Origin: Anarhynchus alexandrinus | Taxonomy: Eukaryota > Chordata > Aves > Charadriiformes > Charadriidae | NCBI GenBank assembly: GCA_008711295.1 | Contig: VUYV01000069.1 | Span: forward strand, 583,667 to 647,666 | Direction of reading: 5' to 3' | Length of the DNA: 64,000 nt | Shown here: piece after piece, positions 38,343-50,819 of the stretch | How positions within the stretch are numbered: the stretch's first letter is position 1 | Layout: the number at the start of each line of letters is the position of its first letter | The notes under the pieces: generated by a model | Database searches by the model: none | Seen by the model: the letters and a program-made list of their open reading frames with translations, nothing else | What the model was told of the DNA's origin: nothing | Made by a program: the position numbers and the translations under genes

Positions 38343-39390
38343 CTGGAGGAAAATATTTTCTAGTCAATATTAAAAAACAATACTATCAGCTACTTAAGCC
38401 ATGGAATACTGTCTGCATATAAACTACGTCACTCTGATTTCTAGCTTACAGATCTTCTCTTTGGGAGAGTCAGCTATGTGCGAGAGAATATACGTGTGTC
38501 AGTAGCCAGCTAATACTTGTCTACACGGAACATCGGGGTGCAGATTACTGGGGACACAGTGTGCACAGCTCCCCTTGGGCACAGCTTTCCCACAGGAACC
38601 AGAGTGGGGTGGGAGGAGGTGGGCAGCTGGGTCTTGACCTCATGCAACTCAAAAGCTGGGAAGGCCTCACGAGTATCGCAATTTAGACAAAACCTTAGAA
38701 TATTTTAACTAACAGTATGCTTCAATTCTTCAGTTCTTTGCAATACTTAGACTCAGAGTATGAAAACTAAACTAAAAAAAAACCAAAACACCTAACTAAA
38801 ACGTTATATCATTTTACAAGGTAAAAGAGATGCTAACAGCCAAATTCAGCCCTCACGATGGAACTGCAGATGCTTGCGGTTACAGGCATAACCCCTGCAG
38901 AGCTCTTCAGTAGCTAATGAAGAGAAAAATGCACTTCCAAAGCATAAATTACCTAATCTCTGATGCTCTGGGGAGGGCCTACTGCTGTTCCATGATTTTA
39001 ACAGGAGCACATGATTTTTTCTATTGAGGTGACTTCATTAGGTGGAATGAAACTGGGCCCTGTCGAAGGCCAGCAGAAAGTCTGGGATGACAGTGACACA
39101 GTGACATGTACTCGGGTCTTTTGAATGGTAAGCCAAGTCTCTCCTCCATTATCCAGACTAGTCTGAGTAATTTTACTTGTAGTGTCAAAACCTATTTGCA
39201 AATTCAATAATATCCTTTACATAAGGTCAACTACAAGCATATAATCAAAATGGAAACCTAACCTAAACGGTGATTCTCAAGATGCATAAAAGTTACTGTT
39301 TTAGTAAACTTTAAAAAACTTTTAAAAATTAGTATTATTTTTTCTTCTACTCTTAAGCAGTTGAAAATTAAGCACTTTGAGCTGAATTAC
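38343..39390 (-). other. CNTN1: CNTN1 intron W3-W4
   Basis: About 1.05 kb, splitting Ig2 in phase 1. A somewhat GC-richer stretch lies at about 38520-38670, without recognisable identity. Confidence 0.87.
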
Positions 39391-39486
39391 CTGGGTAGTG
39401 GTAAGGGGGCTCACAAAGAAGCACTGCTCCAACACCTTCTCGCACTTTAACCTCATAGCGTTCCTCAGGTGGAAAGGGATCCAGAT
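39391..39486 (-). CDS. CNTN1: CNTN1 exon W3: Ig1-Ig2 linker and first half of Ig2
   Basis: A 96-bp exon bounded by phase-1 introns on both sides. It encodes YLDPFPPEERYEVKVREG and then GAVLLCEPPYHYP, which holds the first Ig2 cysteine. It is symmetric (phase 1 to phase 1, length divisible by three), so skipping it would keep the frame but remove the B-strand of Ig2. The donor is gtaatt, a weak +5 position. Confidence 0.94.
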
Positions 39487-42400
39487 CTAGTTTAAAAGAA
39501 GTGGGGGGAAGAAAACTGGGTTTTTCACTACAGTAATTTTTTTTTTAGTATTATTTTCAGCCCTGTAGAGATTATTATAGAAATACAACAAAATATGGCA
39601 GATAGATACCCGTGGACCCATAATAACAGTTTTGCTCATTTTAACTTTGTCATTATCAAGTGCAATGATTTTTTTTACAGTATTTTAGTCATCATAATTG
39701 CAGATGCCAGAAAAAAAAGAGTGGTACAGATTGTATCCCTGAGAGTAGCCAGGTGAGCTACATTTGAAGAAGGAATCCCAGGAAGAGAAAGGAAAATGTT
39801 TTTCAACTGGTTTCTCCAAAATGCAAGTTTAATTCTTTACTGTAACTTAAAGTGGCTTCTCTAAAATGACCTGGCTGTCCTCCCTGACAACTCCAGCTGC
39901 CAAGGACTGGTAAACAGTTAGCTCAGACACACCTTTTGTGTCAGAGGTTTGGGAGAGAAGTGGCTCAGTTCCCAGGAGTAACCTTAGCTGACCCTCTTTA
40001 AACCAACTTCCATGCAGCAGGGTAAAGGGACTGTTGTAAAAGGTTAAAGAAACAAGTCATTCATGGAGCTATATATTGTCTCACAGATTGTGGGATAACA
40101 GTAATGGTATCTGCAGTGATAAGACAACAGTTGCATGAGTAACCTTCAACTAGGTCAAGAATTGCACTTTGCTGCTTCTCTTCACTCTCATTGTGTGTAT
40201 CCAGTCTGAAATCAAACTCGAGGCAGGGAACACCTCTTGTGAAGTTTCTCCATGTCATCAAGTGCAGGGAGATTGTAGAGATCCTGACTACAGTCCTGCT
40301 CTAAATGCTACTGTGGTGTAAACAGAACATCAGTAATAGCCAAGTGCATGGCCTCTGAATGCAATATGGTACCACAGAAACCACTTAAGCCAACTTCATT
40401 CAGATTACTTCAGGTCTCTTCAATGGCAGGCAGCTATGCAGTTCTACTAAATTCCTAAGGTTAGCACTGAGATCTAACTAAAACTTAAGTTCAAGAGCAG
40501 CCAGCTAGAAATAATAAAGAAAAAAACAGGACAGTGCTACATGCAAAAAGAGATTAACTAGACTATTATTAAACAGATAGTCACTACTGTAAATTGCAAC
40601 ATATAGTTAAATAGATCCAGTAGACACTTTGCACTATCTAAAAATAATTAATTCCTTAACTTTGCAACAACTGCTACGTTTACTATATATGGTACAGGTA
40701 AAGTATTCCTCCAAGGCCAACCACAGCTGTCAGACCTGAATGACTACAAGAACCTAAGAAGAGAATACCATTACGCTTTGTCAAATGCATAAAAAAAACT
40801 CTAGGAGATTAAGTCAGTGTCCAGGGAAAGACACCTCTCCCAACTTCTGAAATACTAATGTTTATTGTGCTCAAACAGACCAGAAGATAATACAGATCCT
40901 TCCAGTGACTGACTGTATCTTGACCGGATCAATGTCTAAATGGTAGGCATTGTAATGGGCTATTCTAAGGACTTCTGATGATTATTATTTTATAAAATTT
41001 TACCCTGTGCCTTAGTGCAATGAATGTATTCAGTTCTCCACAACTAGCTCCCAATTACTTTGGAATATTATTCTTTGATAAAAAATAAATTAAGTATACC
41101 AGACTGACTTACCAATAATTAGCTATTGGACCAGAAAGATTTTGTAATTGAAGCCAAGCAAGCTCTTCATACAGATTAGAATACCTCTATTCATATAAAA
41201 GCTGCAGGGGTTTGAACATACTCCCATTCCGTTTGTCAGCATGGACCTAACTACACAACAACTTTCTATCTTCAAAATACTGACTGATCTCTACTGAAAA
41301 CATGTTTCCCTTGTTGCAGACTTTTTGATCATCGTTTTTATCTATTTGCCGCTATTATTCACTTCTGCCTTCATTGGAACAGATCTTAAAATCTGTTACA
41401 GAAATAAAAAAAAAATTAAAAATTACAATAATTGGAACAAATCTGTTGTTAATTTGATACTGCTTTGCATATGGGCAGTGTAGGGTTTGGTGAAAAGAAA
41501 ACCTATCACTGCTTTTAAGTTATCTTAGTTATTTCCAATTTACATTTTAAGTCTAGACATTTTGTATATAAAGTTCTTGAATAATCTTTGAAACTCTAGG
41601 ACAGTCACCACAAATTTAAAGATATGGGATAGGACAAGCAATTTGTATATGTAAAAAATTATGTTAGTACTAAAATAGAATGGTCTATGCCAGGTGCAGG
41701 GAAGTCATACAATTATTGAGACGTAATTGTATACCTTCTTCCCACTTATGAAATGCTCTGTACTCTGATTGGGTCTTGATGTCTTCTTTGCGTAAGCACT
41801 ACTTGGTTGTTACTCCGTAACTATAATAAATGTGATTCCATGAACTCTTAATTGGAAGACATTCATTTTTAGCTAGAATGAAAGAATTAGCATAATCACT
41901 GCACTCCTATAAGCATACAGTTTATATCTAGTACATATGGAAATTTCTCTTCCTTGTTCTTGCAGCCTCTCTGCTATGAAATTGCTGTGTTTTACTATTC
42001 TGACACTGTTTCCCAGCAAATAGAACAATAGAACAATCAGCTTCTGATTTTGCTCAGAGCACACCAAAAAACCACTAAATATTTCTGCAGGATAAAATTT
42101 CTTCCCTCAGGAGTATGTGTGTAACAGCTAAAAAAGATTTTAATGGGTTTTAAAGCACTGGATCTACAAAGATTGACTGGATCAATGTCTAATCAAAAAT
42201 GTCTATGATCAATTATCATGGTCAATGTCTAATGATCCATGATCAATGTCTAATCTAAAAAGAAGCAGTTCTACTAAAGACAGTGTTCTCAGATTAACTG
42301 ACATGAAGTTTACGAGAAAATGTTACTTTTGCTCCACAATTTCAGTGAATTTGACAGTAAGATAAAATAAAAGGTCTCACTCATGTATATCTGGTCAAGA

Positions 42401-43924
42401 TTTTTTTTAAATCTTCTAAACAGTCGTTGCCATTTTTCAATCAATTTATGCACAAGCAAAAGATCAGATGTTTTGTATATTAATTTTAGCAACTCTATAG
42501 TCAATATTTTAGAAACAGTGACCAGAAAAAGGAGAGGGGAGCAAACACAACAGTGTAAAGAAGAATAACATTTTTTTAACAAGTATTTATCAGTTCCCAG
42601 CTATCTTTTCACTTCTATTCCTCACCTTTTTATCCTATTTTCATTTAAATAGTTAAATATTACATATTAGGGTTCTGTTCAGTATAACTGTCCAGTACAC
42701 TATCAACATCCAGCTCATGCAGTCTGTTAGCTGGTAGGCAGAAAACATGCTCAGACTGTTTTGTTTCTACTTTTTTCATCTATTATAAGTATTGGTTTCA
42801 TTTTAAGTAGCTACAGCTATTCTCATAACTTTTATCCTACTAGTGGTTCAGGACTGGCACCACTGATGCCTGCTTAATTTTGGTGTAAATAAATATCCTG
42901 TAAACTGAATTTTGATGTCATCTCCATTAGAACGAAATAACAACTTAGCCTTCTATTCATTCTAGAAAATACACCAGTTAAACAGCCTAAGACTCGATCA
43001 ACTACTACGCAATCCATCAGCTCTTTACAGCCTGTTAAGTTTTCTTGGGATATGTGGTCCCACAGTATTATAATCACTAGCAGAATTTTTCCCTTCATCT
43101 CTGATTTTATACAGTAAGGAGTGAATTCTGCTCACGGAGGCTGCTGAAAGACAAGAGGGGCACTAAGCACTTAATGTCAGGATTAAAGGGCACACAGGGC
43201 TCTGTGAATGGTCACCAGATAAGGGTGGATTCTTTTTTTGTCCTCTGATGAAAAAATATACCCGGGAAAAAAAAACATTGTAAGGGAAAATAAAATAAAA
43301 ATCCCAAACTCTGTCTTCAGTCAGTAAAATTTTACGTTACTCTTCATGTAGCACATCAGTTCTTTACAATGCATGTATTTGTTGACAGTGCAGGTCCGTG
43401 CATATGCATGCATTCATAAGACTAGTCCATGAATGTCTGAAGCTGACAGAAATGTCCCCCAGCAGGGTCTTCACCATAGCCTAGGAGTCAGGGAGCACGC
43501 TTTACTAGCGAGTGCCATGCCTTCCTCCCGCAGGCATCCCAGTTGTGTTTGCGCGGCGGCAGCGCCTCATCATCACATGCCCCCACTTGCATCTTTCTTC
43601 TGCGACTATTTCCCCTCAGGTTCTCCCATGATTTAAAAAGAGTCTGGACATTATTATCTCAAGATCTGGCTCCATGAGTCTCTTCAATTAATAATTTAAC
43701 AATAACTGACTGAGAAGGTTGTCATGTCAGCTGAATGGTAATGAATATAAAATGCTTACAAAACTTATTTTGTGTTGATCTCTGCAGACTAAGGCACTTA
43801 AGATACTGTTTTTACAGAGTAATACAGCTATAGCACATGTTAGCAGAAGACACTGCAGGGTAAAACATTGGGCATTTCAAGCTGACCATAAGGTTTCTAT
43901 GTTTTGACGTAAACAACAGCTTAC
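39487..43924 (-). other. CNTN1: CNTN1 intron W2-W3
   Basis: About 4.4 kb between Ig1 and Ig2. It contains a short tandem repeat at 42177-42256 and a small CpG-bearing, GC-richer patch at about 43440-43620. I see no transposon or gene. Confidence 0.85.
42177..42256. repeat. Short imperfect tandem repeat (TGATCAATGTCTAAT-like)
   Basis: The word tcaatgtctaat occurs at 42182, 42222 and 42243, with a degenerate partial copy near 42207 (atgatcaattatcatgg). Local slippage-type array of roughly 20-bp units. Confidence 0.7.
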
Positions 43925-44097
43925 ATCCAAAACTCAGAGTGGCTTCACTGCTTCTGACAGTTCCAAAGATATTCGACACTACACAGACATATTTTCCAGC
44001 ATCCCTTGATTTCTCTGGATTATTGATAACAAGTCTGCCTCCCACCATACTGTAGCGATCCTTTGTTAAATCAATATCCCAGTTGTTGAGTTTCCAC
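43925..44097 (-). CDS. CNTN1: CNTN1 exon W2: second half of Ig1
   Basis: 173 bp, entered in phase 2 and left in phase 1. It supplies the core Ig1 tryptophan (junction codon then WKLNNWD) and the F-strand cysteine in AGKYVCVVSN, and ends at EATLSFG plus the first base of a tyrosine codon. RYSMVGGRLVINN is characteristic of the contactin-1 first Ig domain. The acceptor is a T-rich tract ending in ttaatag and the donor is gtaagc. Reading on past the donor meets a stop at about 43812. Confidence 0.95.
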
Positions 44098-46707
44098 CTA
44101 TTAAAAAAGAAAAGCCAGACATAAGATTTGGCCCAGAAAAACAAACCTAGTAAGAAATATGATTTGAAAAATAACTCATAAATTGTGATAAACTATACAG
44201 GAAGTTACAATATACTTCTGTGTATGTTTTAAGTTTTCCTTCAGCAAAAGCCACAGATTTGACGAACTTCACAGTGCTTTTAAACATAACAGTCTCGGTC
44301 TGCTACGTTAAAAACTGATTGCTGGCCCTATAGCACAGGATACTTGAGCCAGCTGTGAGTGAACTAGCTAGTGATCAAGCACTGGGATTATAAAAATATC
44401 CTCAAATAGTTATCTAAAGCCAAATTGGCTAAGAAAATACTCCCTCTGCACCTTTAAAGTATGGACTAATGAAATTTTTAAGAGCTTTTTGCAAATTTGC
44501 TGTAGGAGATGAAAATGTTACATAAAGCGTAATGTGCCAGTGAAGCCTGTGCAAAAATAGTGGCACGCCTGATTTAAGACTTATTTACTACATTAAAAAA
44601 ATTGCTGGACACTCCCACCTTAACTACTGTAAAAACCCACAGACAGTTCAGTGACTCACTGTAACTTTCACTTCAGGGACTATGAGAGGATTTCGATGGA
44701 CCAGGTCTGGCCCTTACTGACTTCTACTGATTTCAACAAAGTTACAACACAAGGAGTGGGTACCAGTATTCATGATTTATATCTGATCTATATCTGTTAC
44801 TGTGTCCACAAGGGGGAGCCCATAACCTTCTTTGAACGGAATTACACATTTCCTGAGCACAAATAGCAAAAATGCAACTTAACTACACTTAAAGATCAGT
44901 AATCTGAGGTCCAGGATTTGCAGACAGGACTGGGGACTAAAGGACTCATATCTTGTCCCCATGAAAGTGTGTTGCCTTTCATAGCAGCGTTGAAGGCTCC
45001 AGCGATGACGGGGGGGAGGGAAATAGATTCCTAGAAAAGGCGATGAGTAATTGAACTTTAGCAAGGGTGAAGGACCATCAAATACAGAAGGAAGAGTGGA
45101 TGTACGCTTAACAGACAGTGAAAATAAAGAACTTCCACAAGAAGACTGAGAAGGTGAATGGTCAGAAAAAACAAAAGTGGCAGGAATGATTTATCTGCCC
45201 CTCAAACAGGAGAATTTTGGATCACTAACTATTAGAGGGCTAAGAAATTAAGACAATATATTGAGGTAGACATAAATAATCAATGTAGACATAAAATAAA
45301 TAAATAATGACATCAGGAAATAAGGAAAGTGGCCTTATTCTGTATTGCAGTTATCATCACATCAGCTATCAGCAATAATCATTGGATCTGTTTCTAGATG
45401 GAAGAGCTCTGGAGGTGTGAGACAATTCTTCCAGAGTGACTTTACTAGCTCAGATTTTGCAAAGCCCATGACAGATAAAGAACGCTAAAATTTATGTAGA
45501 ACCTGTAATCGCTCTATGAATGGTGTATTTACATAGTCTTGCAGACAGGGTGAGGGAGTCTCTGGACAGACTGGAAGTGATGGGTACATGTATCAGAAGG
45601 GTACTGATTCTGGTACACTTCCAGCCCTTTCCAAGTATGCAGAGAGCAAACAAGTGCAACAGCAAAATGCCATGTAGAAAAACTTGTAAAGATACTAGGG
45701 AAAGGGATCATATTTAAAAGGGGTAATCTAGTTTCCCTTCAAATCCTTCAATCGCAGGTGGTTCTGTGTATGTAGACAACCTGTAAGCATATTTTTTAAA
45801 AGGCAATGAAGACTAGTTAAGCTGTTTTGATGGAAGAATACCGTAGTTGACCACAATATTGTAACATTTAAAAGAATGGCCAGCAGACTCAACTGCTTTT
45901 TCTGTCTTACAAGCCAGAGTCTAGGAACACAAGTAAGTGAGTACAGGGGACAGATCATAGGATCATAGGAAATGGATGTCTTCTGCTGGCAATAAGTCGC
46001 ATCTGTCCCTTAGTATGGTCTTAATAGTGACAATCTTAAGTACATTTCTCTGTGCATAATGAGCAGATAATAGCAGGCAAACTCATATGGGTGCCCCGAA
46101 ATCTCACAATGAAGCAGAATTGCCCTGCTAATAATGCAATTATTGTGCATGAGGTCATGTGTGAATCTCTACTAAAACTAGTTGAAACATTTTCCCAGAA
46201 GAATGTTTTTCATGTCTTCAGTAGCATAGCTGACACATTCATGAGCGTCTCTCTACAATAAGGTGGATGCCATAGCAACAAAGGATGTAGAATATTCAGG
46301 TTCAACAACCAGTCCTTCTTTCAGAGTAAAATAGGGCAAAAAGCTGTTCTGAATCAAGAACAACAAGGACTTGAACCTCAGTCATCCTTAGCCTAAGCTA
46401 GAAAGATAGCCTCTTAATTATTTTTTAAGGCTCACTGGGTTTTTTTTGTTTTGCATCTGGACTAGTATTCCTTTCAAAAGCTGAAAACATTTAACACAGA
46501 AGGAATGTGCTACTTTCAACACTGTCTAGACATTTTGGCAAATTGAGTCAAGGTTGATTTTTACTCAAAAATTGCAAATCTCCCTATTTTTTCCTGCCTT
46601 GAAGACTTTCAATGGAACTGTTAAGTCAGTCAATCATTTAATAACACAACCTGAAACACTCACTGAATAAAATACATAAGACCTGAAAATCAAAACAAGT
46701 GAATTAC
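44098..46707 (-). other. CNTN1: CNTN1 intron W1-W2
   Basis: About 2.6 kb, splitting Ig1 in phase 2. AT-rich; no transposon, RNA gene or additional exon recognised. Confidence 0.87.
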
Positions 46708-46837
46708 CTGTAAGTAGGAAAAGGAACTGCTCGAGCCCTGCAGTTCATCGAAACTTGTCCATCTGAAGATTCTTCTGGGTAGATGGTATCAATGGGTTGC
46801 TCCTCAAAAACAGGTCCATAACCTTTGTTTCCTTCCT
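46708..46837 (-). CDS. CNTN1: CNTN1 exon W1: N-terminus and first half of Ig1
   Basis: This exon is entered in phase 1 and left in phase 2 (130 bp). It reads EEGNKGYGPVFEEQPIDTIY and continues through the first Ig1 cysteine in the motif SMNCRARA to PFPTY. The acceptor is ctattttttcag-like and the donor is gtaattc, which lacks the usual G at +5. The mature N-terminus of contactin-1 lies just before this exon, so at least one further coding exon carrying the signal peptide must exist upstream. I found no sequence resembling it between 46838 and 64000. Confidence 0.93.
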
Positions 46838-47154
46838 CTGAAAAATAGTTCGTTTGAATAGTTCAAATGAATCATTTCTTGATTAGTAGGCAAACTGAAG
46901 ACGAATTTACATCACACCTTCCGCGTTCAAAATGCAAAGGCTAAACAGTGAGCCCTGTAAAATCAAGCTTTATAATGCATCAACAAAACCAGAGCAGTAC
47001 AGATAATAGAAGTGTTGGCCTTCTTTCCCTGACTCCTGCTTCATTCCTGCCCACTGAGAACAAAAGTAATTTAAACTACGTTCCTGTAAAACTACCTTTT
47101 CTGCCTTCTCCACTGACATCGTCAATTATTTGATGGAGGTAATAACGAATCCAG

Positions 47155-47198
47155 TTAGGATTGCCCTTTAGGCAGATTAGGAATGCCCTTTAGGAATG
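47155..47198. repeat. 22-bp tandem duplication
   Basis: Two adjacent copies, ttaggattgccctttaggca(ga) and ttaggaatgccctttaggaa(tg), differing at a few bases. Confidence 0.8.
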
Positions 47199-49459
47199 CA
47201 GTGAGACCACCTTATTTCACAGAGGCCAACAAATTCTCATTGAACAGGTCCAGATGCAAAACAACTATCCAAATATTAAGTGTTTCTTATCTTATAACCT
47301 AATCAGCTCCAATTGTTTTATACATTTGGAAAGAATCTTTATTGTATCAGACAAAGAAAACCTAATGTTGGAGATCACAGATGAGAATTACATTGTTTCC
47401 AGAACATATTTCTGTCCTTCCTTTCACACTTAGATATATGTAATATGTTAACTCTCTGTCCTCCCGAATAAAATTTTTAAAAAGTGACACATCGAAAATA
47501 ATTTAAGTTTGTAAAGTCAATCACTTAAAGGTGAGTAAATTGCAAACAGGTTTGACAACAAACTATTTTTTTTAATCTTTATCCCCCATTTGCAGATGCT
47601 TTTGTACAGGTTACAGGGTCTGCCCACCCCTGCTGCTTTCCCTTTTTTATCTCCTCCACGCGTAAAGACTTCTCTTCGGGGTCTGTAAAAGCAAGAATAG
47701 GAGCAAAGGTGGAATGCTATGGGAAAATTCTGCTCAGCAAATCCAGGATGCAACTGTTTAGTTCTGTGAAAACAGCAAATATGCATTCTAGGTATAGAAT
47801 GGCATTGTGAGAAAATGGTGCATTCTCCTTATAGATAAAACTTTTAGACAGCACAGCTCAACACAGGTGTCTCTTGAGACTGAACTGACAGTGTGGTCAA
47901 CTGTAAGCAAACGCATGGGGAAAGCCAAGTAGTACACGACTGCTACCAGGTTCACTTTCCATTCCAGTTCAGAACCTTGCTCCAACTCCTAGAGATGCCA
48001 GAGATCTGGAATTATGACTGCAGGAATCTTGTAATACAAGGGAAACAAACACAGTTTTCCTAATATTATCTTTAGAGATGGCTGAATCTTTTTAGCTTAA
48101 AAATTTCCAAAAGCAATGGTTAAGGATGGAAAAATCCCAACATTTTGCAATAGTATCTGTGCTGCCTATAAAAATCCGCTACATGTCTTGTAATGCTACA
48201 TTTAAAAAATCTTCACAGATCAAGGGATAAACTGGCAATGTAACAGATGAATGTGCTTAAATCAAATTATGATTTTGTACTCATCCCCTTAAAATTCTTG
48301 CCTTTGGTTATAAAACATTTTAGACCAAATGTTGCAGGTTTTATAAAACCTAAAAGAGAAGAAAGAATCTATCTATGTAACTAAAGAATGTAAATCATGT
48401 CAGTGTTAAAATATCACATATATGTAAAACAATACCTTTGCAGGTATCTTTTTTATTGTTCCATATTAATAGATATAGACTGGATTACAGCACTAGCAGA
48501 AAGCTGCTTACAGATAAAAAGTAAATTCTCTTTCCAGTTCAAGTTTGGGGGAAATATCACTGTTTCCGTTGGGGACAGGAGCAGGCCCAGAAGGCACTGT
48601 TATGCTGCGACACGTATGGTCAGGCAACTTCACGTTTAAAAACTAATTCATGTAATGAGAAGCAAAGCCTTTCAAAGAAGCAAAAAAGAGCAACTAGAAA
48701 GAAAGGCAAAGCTTTTGAAAAATGGTCTGCTTTCTTTGATATTTTAAAGCACAACACTACGTAAAAATCTACATATTGCTAGATCAAAAGAAGAAGCAAT
48801 TTCAGACTGAAAAGGCAAGAATCACGTATTTGCTCAGAGCCTGGAATGGCTGAGCCACAAACCTGATGGCACTTTCTGTACATTCTTAAATACGAATACA
48901 GAAGAAGAACAGCCTCAAGCAGCCATACCACAGGCAGCTGATTCTTTCCACCTTAAGACTCAAATGATGTTACAGACCACTTAGGCATTTCATGGCATGC
49001 ATTTTTAATGCTGCCAGCACTATTAATTATACTGAGTGAACGCCTGTTCACTATCAAATATGCTTTATAATGGCACTTCTGATACAATCTATTATGAATC
49101 TGTTTTCAGATCTCTGGCTGAGCAGAAAAAGATGCACAGACTGCATGTCAGGTGTGGCGACCAATAAGCCTTTCATTCTCAGTCGTAAGCTGTGTGGACC
49201 ATTGATATATAAACAGCGTGAGGGAGAAAAGGGAAGAGAAAGGGTTTGTGAAAAGATCAGCAAGAAATGTTCACACTTTGAAGTACCATGCCTGTGTGAC
49301 TAAGTTTGGAAATGAGGAAGGGCAGACTAAGAGTATAAGGAAAAAGATCAGTTGATTGAAGTTGTACCTACAAGAAAAAGGGGAGAAGTAAAAGTAGAGA
49401 AAGGAAGAAGGAAATGGATGCTTTAGATAAACTATGGATGAGAAGAAAAGCACTTTTCA

Positions 49460-50819
49460 TCTGTTCTGGTCCTGCTTTAGACATCACCTCCGTGCCTGGA
49501 AAGATCATGGAATAGATCCTCTTTGAAGCTATGCTAAGGCACATGGAGGACACGGAAGTGATTTGAGACAGCCAGCATGGCTTCACCAATGGCAAGTCCT
49601 GTCTGACCAAACTAGTGGCCTTCTATGATGGAATGACTACATCAGTGGACAAGGGAAGAGCTACAGATGTTGACTATCTGGACTTCTTTAAGGCCTTTGA
49701 CATGGTCTCCCGTAACATCCTTCTCTCTCAATTGGAGAAAGATGAATTTGATGGATGGACTGTTCAGAGGATGAGGAACTGGTTGAATAGTCACATCCAG
49801 AGGGTAGTGGTCAATGGCTCAATGTCCAGATAGAGACCTGTGACACGTGGTGTCCCTCAGGGGTCTGTACTGGGACCAGTACTGTTCAATATTTTAATCC
49901 ATGACATACACAGTGGGATCAAGTGCACCCTCAGCAAGTTTGCAGACAACACCAAGCTGAGTGGTGTGGTTGACACACCTGAGGGATGGGAGGGAAGGAG
50001 GGACCTGGACAGGCTTGAGAAGTGGGCTTATGTGACTTCATGAGGTTCAACAAGGCCAAATGCAAGGTCCTGCACCTGGGTCGGGGCAGCCCCCGGTATC
50101 CATACAGGCTGGTGGATAAAGGGATTGAGAGCAGCCTGCCAAGAAGGACTTGGGGGTATTGGTGGATGAAAAGCTGGACATGGGCGACACTATGCGCTTG
50201 TAGCCCAGAAAGCCAATTGTATCGTGGGCTGCATCAGAAGAAGCATGGCCAGCAGGTCAAGGGAGGTGATTATGCCCTTTTACTCTGCTCTCGTGAAATG
50301 CTGCCTGGAGTACTGCATCCACCTCTGGAGCCCTCAGCACAGGACAGACACGGATCTGTTGCACAGGGTCCAGAGGAGGGCCACAAAAATGATCAGAGGA
50401 ATGGAACGCCTCTCCCATGAGGACAGGCTGAGAGAGTTGGGGTGGTTCAGCCTGGAGAAGGCTCCAGGGGAGACCTTATTGAGGCCTTTCAGTACTTAAA
50501 GGGGGCCTACAGGAAAGATGGCGAAAGACTTTTTAGCAGGGCCTGTTGCGATAGGACAAGGGGTAATGTTTTTAAACTGAAAGAGGGAAGATTTAGACTA
50601 GATATAAGGAAGAATCTTTTTACAATGAGGGTAGTGAAACACTGGAACAGGTTGCTCAGAGAGGTGGTAGATGCCCCATACCTGGAAACATTCAAGGTCA
50701 GGTGGATGAAGCTCTGAGCAACCTGACCTAGTTGAAGATGTCCCTGCTCATTGCAGAGGAGATTGGACTAGATGACCTCTAAAGGTCCCTTCTAACCCAA
50801 ACTATTCTATGGTTCTAGG
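49460..50819 (+). mobile_element. CR1 LINE, 1.36 kb, 5'-truncated and degenerate
   Basis: The plus strand carries the middle and C-terminal part of the CR1 reverse transcriptase plus the 3' end. Recognisable pieces include ITSVPGKIME, the RT motif region [29 protein letters not shown], and the active-site block that reads FADNTKLSG where an active enzyme has FADD. Further on come RFNKAKCKVLHLG, EYCIHLWSPQH and GRFRLDIRKNLFTMRVVKHW. There are in-frame stops (for example at 49831-49833) and at least three frame changes (near 50030, 50140 and 50450). The tail ends actattctatggttctagga. The element is inactive and lies antisense to CNTN1. Its 5' edge is approximate. Confidence 0.93.

Larger units (their letters stand above)
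2903..46837 (-). other. CNTN1: Contactin-1 gene body (internal part; 15 coding exons resolved)
   Basis: Contactin-1 is a GPI-anchored adhesion protein of neurons and glia with six Ig domains followed by four fibronectin III domains. In the known family it binds CASPR at paranodes, sodium-channel beta subunits, Notch and tenascins. Fifteen exons between these coordinates splice in frame into about 695 codons, roughly residues 35-729 of a protein of about 1,010-1,020. Landmarks that identify CNTN1 rather than another contactin are the Ig5 stretch NPMKKKILAAKGGRVIIEC and the FN2 stretch NVAPSDVGGGGG. Intron phases at domain borders are all 1; introns inside domains are phase 2, 1, 2, 0, 2, 0 and 1. 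The gene is incomplete here: the signal-peptide exons are upstream of the window, and the remaining FN domains and GPI signal are downstream. No frame damage is seen, so it is probably functional. Confidence 0.95.

Noticed and set aside
49368..49457. Minus-strand frame MKSAFLLIHSLSK with a hydrophobic continuation, considered as the missing CNTN1 signal-peptide exon.
   Set aside because: It ends in a stop with no donor, is A/T-tract driven, and shows no similarity to known contactin-1 leaders beyond MK.
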